From the NCBI GenBank assembly GCA_947846985.1, contig CANTUZ010000002.1, positions 155,677,889 through 155,741,888 on the forward strand: DNA of 64,000 bases, read 5' to 3'. A model generated the notes under the pieces. The model saw only the letters and a program-made list of their open reading frames with translations, made no database searches and was not told where the DNA came from. The stretch is from Fratercula arctica. Lineage: Eukaryota; Chordata; Aves; Charadriiformes; Alcidae. Made by a program: the position numbers and the translations under genes. This document shows positions 59,501 to 64,000 of this stretch, in pieces (position 1 is the first letter of the stretch; each line of letters starts with the position of its first letter).

Positions 59501-61143
59501 AAGTACTAAGGGCAGCAGCAGAAGAGCTGGGCTCCCAGCTAGGATGAAATCATAAAACATTTCTTTGCAGTTCCTGCTCCGTCTGCCAGCCATTGTGAAG
59601 ACTGACTGCCCATTCATCTTGTGAGCCACTATTGCACAACTCGGCCAAAGCTGTTCACGCTGCTGTTATGATATTGCATTTTGTCACATAAATTGGTAGG
59701 TAAAGAAGGACTGATAGCTGTGCAGATAGGTCAATCAGATGGAAAGAAAGACCGATGCAGACTGAGCTCTGTTTAGCCTACATATAATTGCGGCCTCTGA
59801 CAGGATGTCTCTGAGAGAGGAGATCAGGTACTAGTGGTCCCCTCCACATGCCTTTCCCACATGACAAGAAGAATGAGATCAGGTATCCCCTGAAAATTGT
59901 GTCCCTTCCAGTCAGTGACTGGTGGAAGCTGGAGTTTTCTGTCATGGGCACAGCATTTTAGAGTCATTTGCTAATCACAACTCTTCTGGGTGCTCCCTGG
60001 CATGTAGAACTTCTCAGATACCTCTGAGAAATGTGCACAAATGAAAGAATGAGCTTTGTTGAGCAAGAAACAGCAGGAGAAATGCAGATGTTCTGTTCCA
60101 GATACCTGGGCTCCTCAACTGGAATTGTTTCACCTGCCTCCTGAGTTTGATGGTGATCAGGTTTACAGCAGAGCCCCTCTGCGTTGACTACTACAAGCTG
60201 CTGGTTAGAGTCCTGGCCCAGAGAAGCAAGAGAGTCATGAAGTAACGCAATGAAGACAAGGTTGTGAGTATTTACAGGCGTCATAGAGTTAAGTGATTTG
60301 CCCACGCTCAGATGGAAATTTTGGGGCAGAGCTGGATGGGATTCAGGACAGCTCCATCCTGATCTGATGTCTCCCAGTGTGACTGTCCTGTGCTCTGTTG
60401 AATGCACCGAGGCAGGATAATTGGTTATCATGACTTCTGGGGCTGTCAATACTGATGATAACAGTGATAGCAGCAGTTAAAATGTCATCCTTGGGGACAT
60501 CTGCTTTACTTGTCCATGCAGGATCTCGTCTGTGAACTGAGGATATAAAATTCTGGAAAGAGAAGCCTGCTATTGCAGAGTCATTGTCCTTTGCTGGAGT
60601 TCTGTATGGCATTGTATGACCACTAAGCATAAAAAAGAAATAAATAGTGGATAATGTCCTGGTAATGCAGTCACTCTGAACTTAAAACTCACAAAACCAC
60701 ATTTCATTTCAAGTGTAAATAAGTATTATGAATGCTTTTGTATCTCTGTAGTGCTCAGAAGAGATCAGGTACCCTCAAGGGCCCTAAGAAAGAGTGCTGT
60801 TACACAGGCTGTTGGCAGACTTTTACAAACATTCACCACCTTTGATTGCACTGGTGATTTGCCATTTGAAAGACTGGTTCATGGGTCCTGGATGAGGACT
60901 AACAGCTCTTGTACTGCTATTTCAGAACAGAGTTAGCTACCTAAACTCAGTCATCTAATCTGAGACAAAAGCAAACAAACAATGACAAAAGGAGATGTGG
61001 AGGGAGAAACATGGGATCTGTTATAATTCTTTTTATGTATAGGTATCTTTCTGATCCTATGCTTATTTTTATTTAATAAGCACATGTTCATGCTCCTGTA
61101 ACTCAAATTATGGCAGTGCTGTTAAAACATTTATTTCCTTCTT

Positions 61144-62173
61144 CATAGACTCATAGAATAATTTGGGTTTTAAGAGATCTTTAAAGGCCATCTAGTCCAA
61201 CCCCCCTTCAATCAGCAGGGACATCTTCAACTAGATCAGGTTGCTCAGAGCCTCATCCAACCTGACCTTGAATGTTTCCAGGGATGGGGCATCTACCACC
61301 TCTCTGGGCAATTTGTGCCAATGTTTTGCTGCCCTCAGTGTAGAAAATTTCGTTCTTATATCTAATCTAAATCTACCCTCTTTCAGTTCAAAGCCATTAT
61401 CTCTTGTCCTATCACAACAAGCCTGCTAAAAAGTTTGTCCTCATCTTTCCTGTAGGCTCCCTTTAAGTATTGAAAGGCTGCAATAAGGTCTCCCCAGATC
61501 CCTCTCTTCTCCAGGCTGAGCAACCCCAACTCTCTCAGCCTGGACTCATAGCAGAGGTGTTCCAGCCCTCTGACCATTTTTGTGGCCCTCCTCTGGACCC
61601 ACTCCAACATGTCCATGTCTTTCCTGTGCTGAGGGCTCCAGAGCTGGACACAATGCTCCAGGTGGTGCTTCAGAAGATCATAGTAGGGGGCAGAATCACC
61701 TCCCTTGACCTGCTGGCCATGCTTCTTTTGCTGCAGCCCAGGATGTGGTTGGCTTTCTGGGCTGCAAGAGCACATTGCAGGCTCATGTCCAACTTTTCAT
61801 CCACCAGTACCACCAAGTCTTTCTTGGCAGGGCTGCTCTCGGTCCTTTCTTCCCTCGGCCTGTATTGATACCAGGGGTTGCCCCAACCGATGTGCAGGGC
61901 CTTGCACTTGGCCTTGTTGAACCTCATGAGGTTCACATGGGCCCACTTCTTGAGCTTGTCCAGGTCCCTCTGGGTGGCATCTAATCCCTTAAGTGAATCA
62001 ACCGCATGACTCAGCTTGGTGTCATCTGCAAACTTGCTGAGGGTGCACTTGATCCCACTGTCTGTGTCATTAATGAAGATGTTGAACAGCACTGGTTCCA
62101 GTACAGACCCCTGAGGGACACCACTTGTCACTGATCTTCATCTGGACATTGAGCCATTGACCACTACCGTTCT
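61144..62173 (-). mobile_element. CR1 LINE fragment, RT to 3' tail
   Basis: About 1.0 kb on the minus strand, 5'-truncated in the RT domain just before the GVPQGSVL block. The tail on the + strand is CATAGACTCATAGAATAATT, a degraded ATTCTATGA unit. Homology then runs upstream through the C-terminal ORF2 blocks. The 3' UTR region (AAGAGATCTTTAAAGGCCATC) defines a further tail variant. The reading frame is split near 61680 by a deletion in the [15 protein letters not shown] block. Loss of the 5' end at about 62173 leaves no endonuclease. Confidence 0.94.
61670..62131 (-). pseudogene. CR1 ORF2 remnant, RT palm with intact FADD box
   Basis: Minus-strand frame beginning [10 protein letters not shown], then VLFNIFIND and SKFADDTKL, so both aspartates of the metal-binding box are kept, unlike the copies at 10.6 and 35.9 kb. 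It continues through [21 protein letters not shown] and [15 protein letters not shown] to EVILP, where the frame breaks. The remaining C-terminal part is in the frame at 61383-61775 ([41 protein letters not shown]). It is non-functional because the endonuclease, the RT N-terminus and a continuous frame are missing. Confidence 0.9.
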
Positions 62174-64000
62174 CGTAGCAGTGATGTTTGTCATAACTAT
62201 TCTTCCTTCTCAGGGATCTCAGTTAGATATTTTGATATCCTTGTCACGTTGTTTTCTTAACAAGGTTGCAAACCGACTTCCTGTGGAGCATTTCAGAAAG
62301 TGTTTCTACTGTCCTTTCTGTGAAGCCAAAAATTCATGCAAAAACAAACTTTGGCTTGGCCATAAAATTATAACATCTCTTTAATGCCTTTCAGATTTTT
62401 GAGAGACCAGATTTCTGATGATTTCTCTGTTGTAGACCTGCTCTCAGTTCCTTCTTGGTGTTGATATCATTGTAGTCTAAATTGAGCAATGATTGTAATC
62501 AAAGTTTCAGTGTTTTCACCAGAATGCAGGAGGTTGCTATGTGGGTGGCAGCAGGGCAAGGACAGTGTTCAGGAATGCTTTTTTGAGGACTTACTATTGT
62601 CAGCAGAGATTTAGCCTGGGGGCTATATGGACAGAAAAAAAAAGAAGCTGGACACATTAAATTGAAGAGCAAACTGTATTTTCACAAGCTGATCTCTGTT
62701 GGTCACAGAGAATTTCATGCTAAATATCTGCTGTTAACAGGTCACTGAGCTCGACAGCACCTGTTATTGCTTCTTCTCTATTTAAATCTATTGAAAGCGA
62801 AGCTTGTGGGATCCATGGAGGCCATTTAACCCTTTCTGCAGGAGGTCTCCTCTCAATTACAAATATGTTTCCCCCTACGGTAATAAAGTTGAGTTGTGTG
62901 TGTTTACCCCTTTTGATGTCATTTTAACTCCCACAGACCTACATGAATATATTATTTTCATAACTTAGAACTGAGCCATTTGGGACTCACAAGTCACAGA
63001 AGTTACAATATTTTGAGCAGACTAAGATTCACTGACAAAATAATACCCAGATGCTTCATTTATTTAATAGCATGTGCAACTCTGCAAGCTTATTTCTTCA
63101 ACACTACCCTGCCAGAGTTCTCTCTGCTAGTTTGAATCTATTTTTTTTTTTTTTAAATATATGCAGTACCATGACAGCCTGATACTTTAAAGTGTTCCGC
63201 GATACTGACAGAAACCTCCCAGTTCCTACATGATGCTGAGAGTGTGTCCCAGATTTATGACTAATGACAGGGTGTTTACTTTGCTCAGTATTGAGGGTAG
63301 TTTTCACTCCCTATTTACAGTCTATGAGAGCAATGCCAAACATGAAATCAGACTGGCACCTGAGTCCAAGCATGTTCATGACCATGTTGCACCCTCTCAG
63401 GCTCTGGTTTTTGTGGATTCATCTCTAAGGATGCCTTGGCACAGTCATATACAAACGCTCAGAGTGCTTTGTACTGCAGGAAGCCAGCATTACTGCACAA
63501 TCTGTATAAGCAGTGATTATACTAGTAAATTAGGTAGGGCTGGGGAATGTCCTTAGTCATGGAAATGTGACAGACTGTACTATGAAACTGTTCGAACAGT
63601 CCCTAGGTGCAATTTTAGCCTGTGCCTATTAGCAGTCTCCCAAAAGCTCCAGAGCACTGTCTGCAAGTTAGGGTAGTCCAGGGACTATTCCCAATATGCA
63701 ATGTGTATGGAGCCACACTTCTTTGGAGGCTAAGGGAGTTTATTAAAACTCATGCCAGTTGGCTTCAGTGCCTGAGAATTTTCCTAGGCACATTCAGCTT
63801 AAGTGAAAACGTTGATACAGGGTATCCTCAGCAGACACAGATTAACTACAAAAAACATGTATCCAGCTGTAGACCTTCTGTGCACTGCTTCAAACCGGGC
63901 ACCTCATCCAGGGCCCAGAGGGACCAGGCTTTCTGTCTCCCTTGCCTCTTGTGGGGTGTGTACTGGCCATCTCCAAGATCCCTCTAAGTCTTTGCAATGC
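62174..64000. other. Noncoding stretch to the window end, nothing recognised
   Basis: No gene, RNA or transposon was recognised. A T14 run lies at about 63141-63154. Short frames at 63230-63556 and 63622-63987 have no recognisable domain and may be chance. Confidence 0.5.

Larger units (their letters stand above)
53061..61143. other. Noncoding stretch with one or two candidate exons
   Basis: About 8 kb without recognised transposons except a T22 run at 56482-56503 and a TTTG patch at 57617-57634. It holds the candidate exon at 56008-56101. A possible terminal exon starts at 56714, and an open stretch runs from 53575 to 53805. No RNA gene was identified. Confidence 0.45.

Noticed and set aside
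1..64000. CRISPR arrays, rRNA, tRNA, operons, toxin genes, plasmid or phage features
   Set aside because: None seen. There are no regularly spaced direct repeats, no cloverleaf-like conserved boxes and no bacterial gene organisation. The sequence is vertebrate-like.

Overview
The window looks like nuclear DNA of a bird. It is AT-rich (roughly 40% GC by eye), has no dense ORFs or operons, and holds many CR1 LINE copies of the avian type. These are 5'-truncated and end in short tandem units such as ATTCTATG. There is also one GC-rich LTR that resembles avian ERVL-type solo LTRs. I see no Alu/B1-like SINE and no L1. The species cannot be named from the sequence. Family assignments rest on remembered consensus features, not on a search.

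Layout. 1-10.5 kb is mostly single-copy noncoding DNA with one very old CR1/L3-like relic (minus strand, about 1837-2565). A younger CR1 fragment sits at 10.57-11.79 kb (+). 11.8-28.1 kb is mostly unrecognised noncoding DNA with simple repeats and one faint relic near 15.9 kb. At 28.15-28.97 kb (+) and 29.04-29.26 kb (-) lie two more ancient CR1/L3 relics. From 30.4 to 47.65 kb is a repeat-dense block: CR1 tails at 30.39 and 31.46 kb (-), a long CR1 at 33.41-36.79 kb (+), a solo LTR at 39.22-40.07 kb (+), a CR1 with ORF1 and endonuclease but no 3' half at 40.39-42.18 kb (+), and CR1 3' fragments at 43.66-44.47 and 47.25-47.65 kb (+). Old relics recur near 49.7 kb (-) and 52.8 kb (+). The last recent copy is CR1 at 61.14-62.17 kb (-).

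Host genes. No complete host gene is visible. Two short stretches on the + strand, 32948-33095 and 56008-56101, have consensus splice sites, one open frame each and compatible phases. They could be successive exons of a gene with a large repeat-filled intron, but I do not recognise the protein. The rest reads as intron or intergenic sequence.

Autonomy. No CR1 copy is intact. The longest (33.4 kb) has an endonuclease-reverse transcriptase ORF2 broken by one apparent single-base deletion, and its catalytic FADD box reads FAGD. I found no convincing novel system. The most useful leads are the exon pair, the near-complete CR1, two palindromes tied to CR1 rearrangements and an unusual 3'-truncated CR1.
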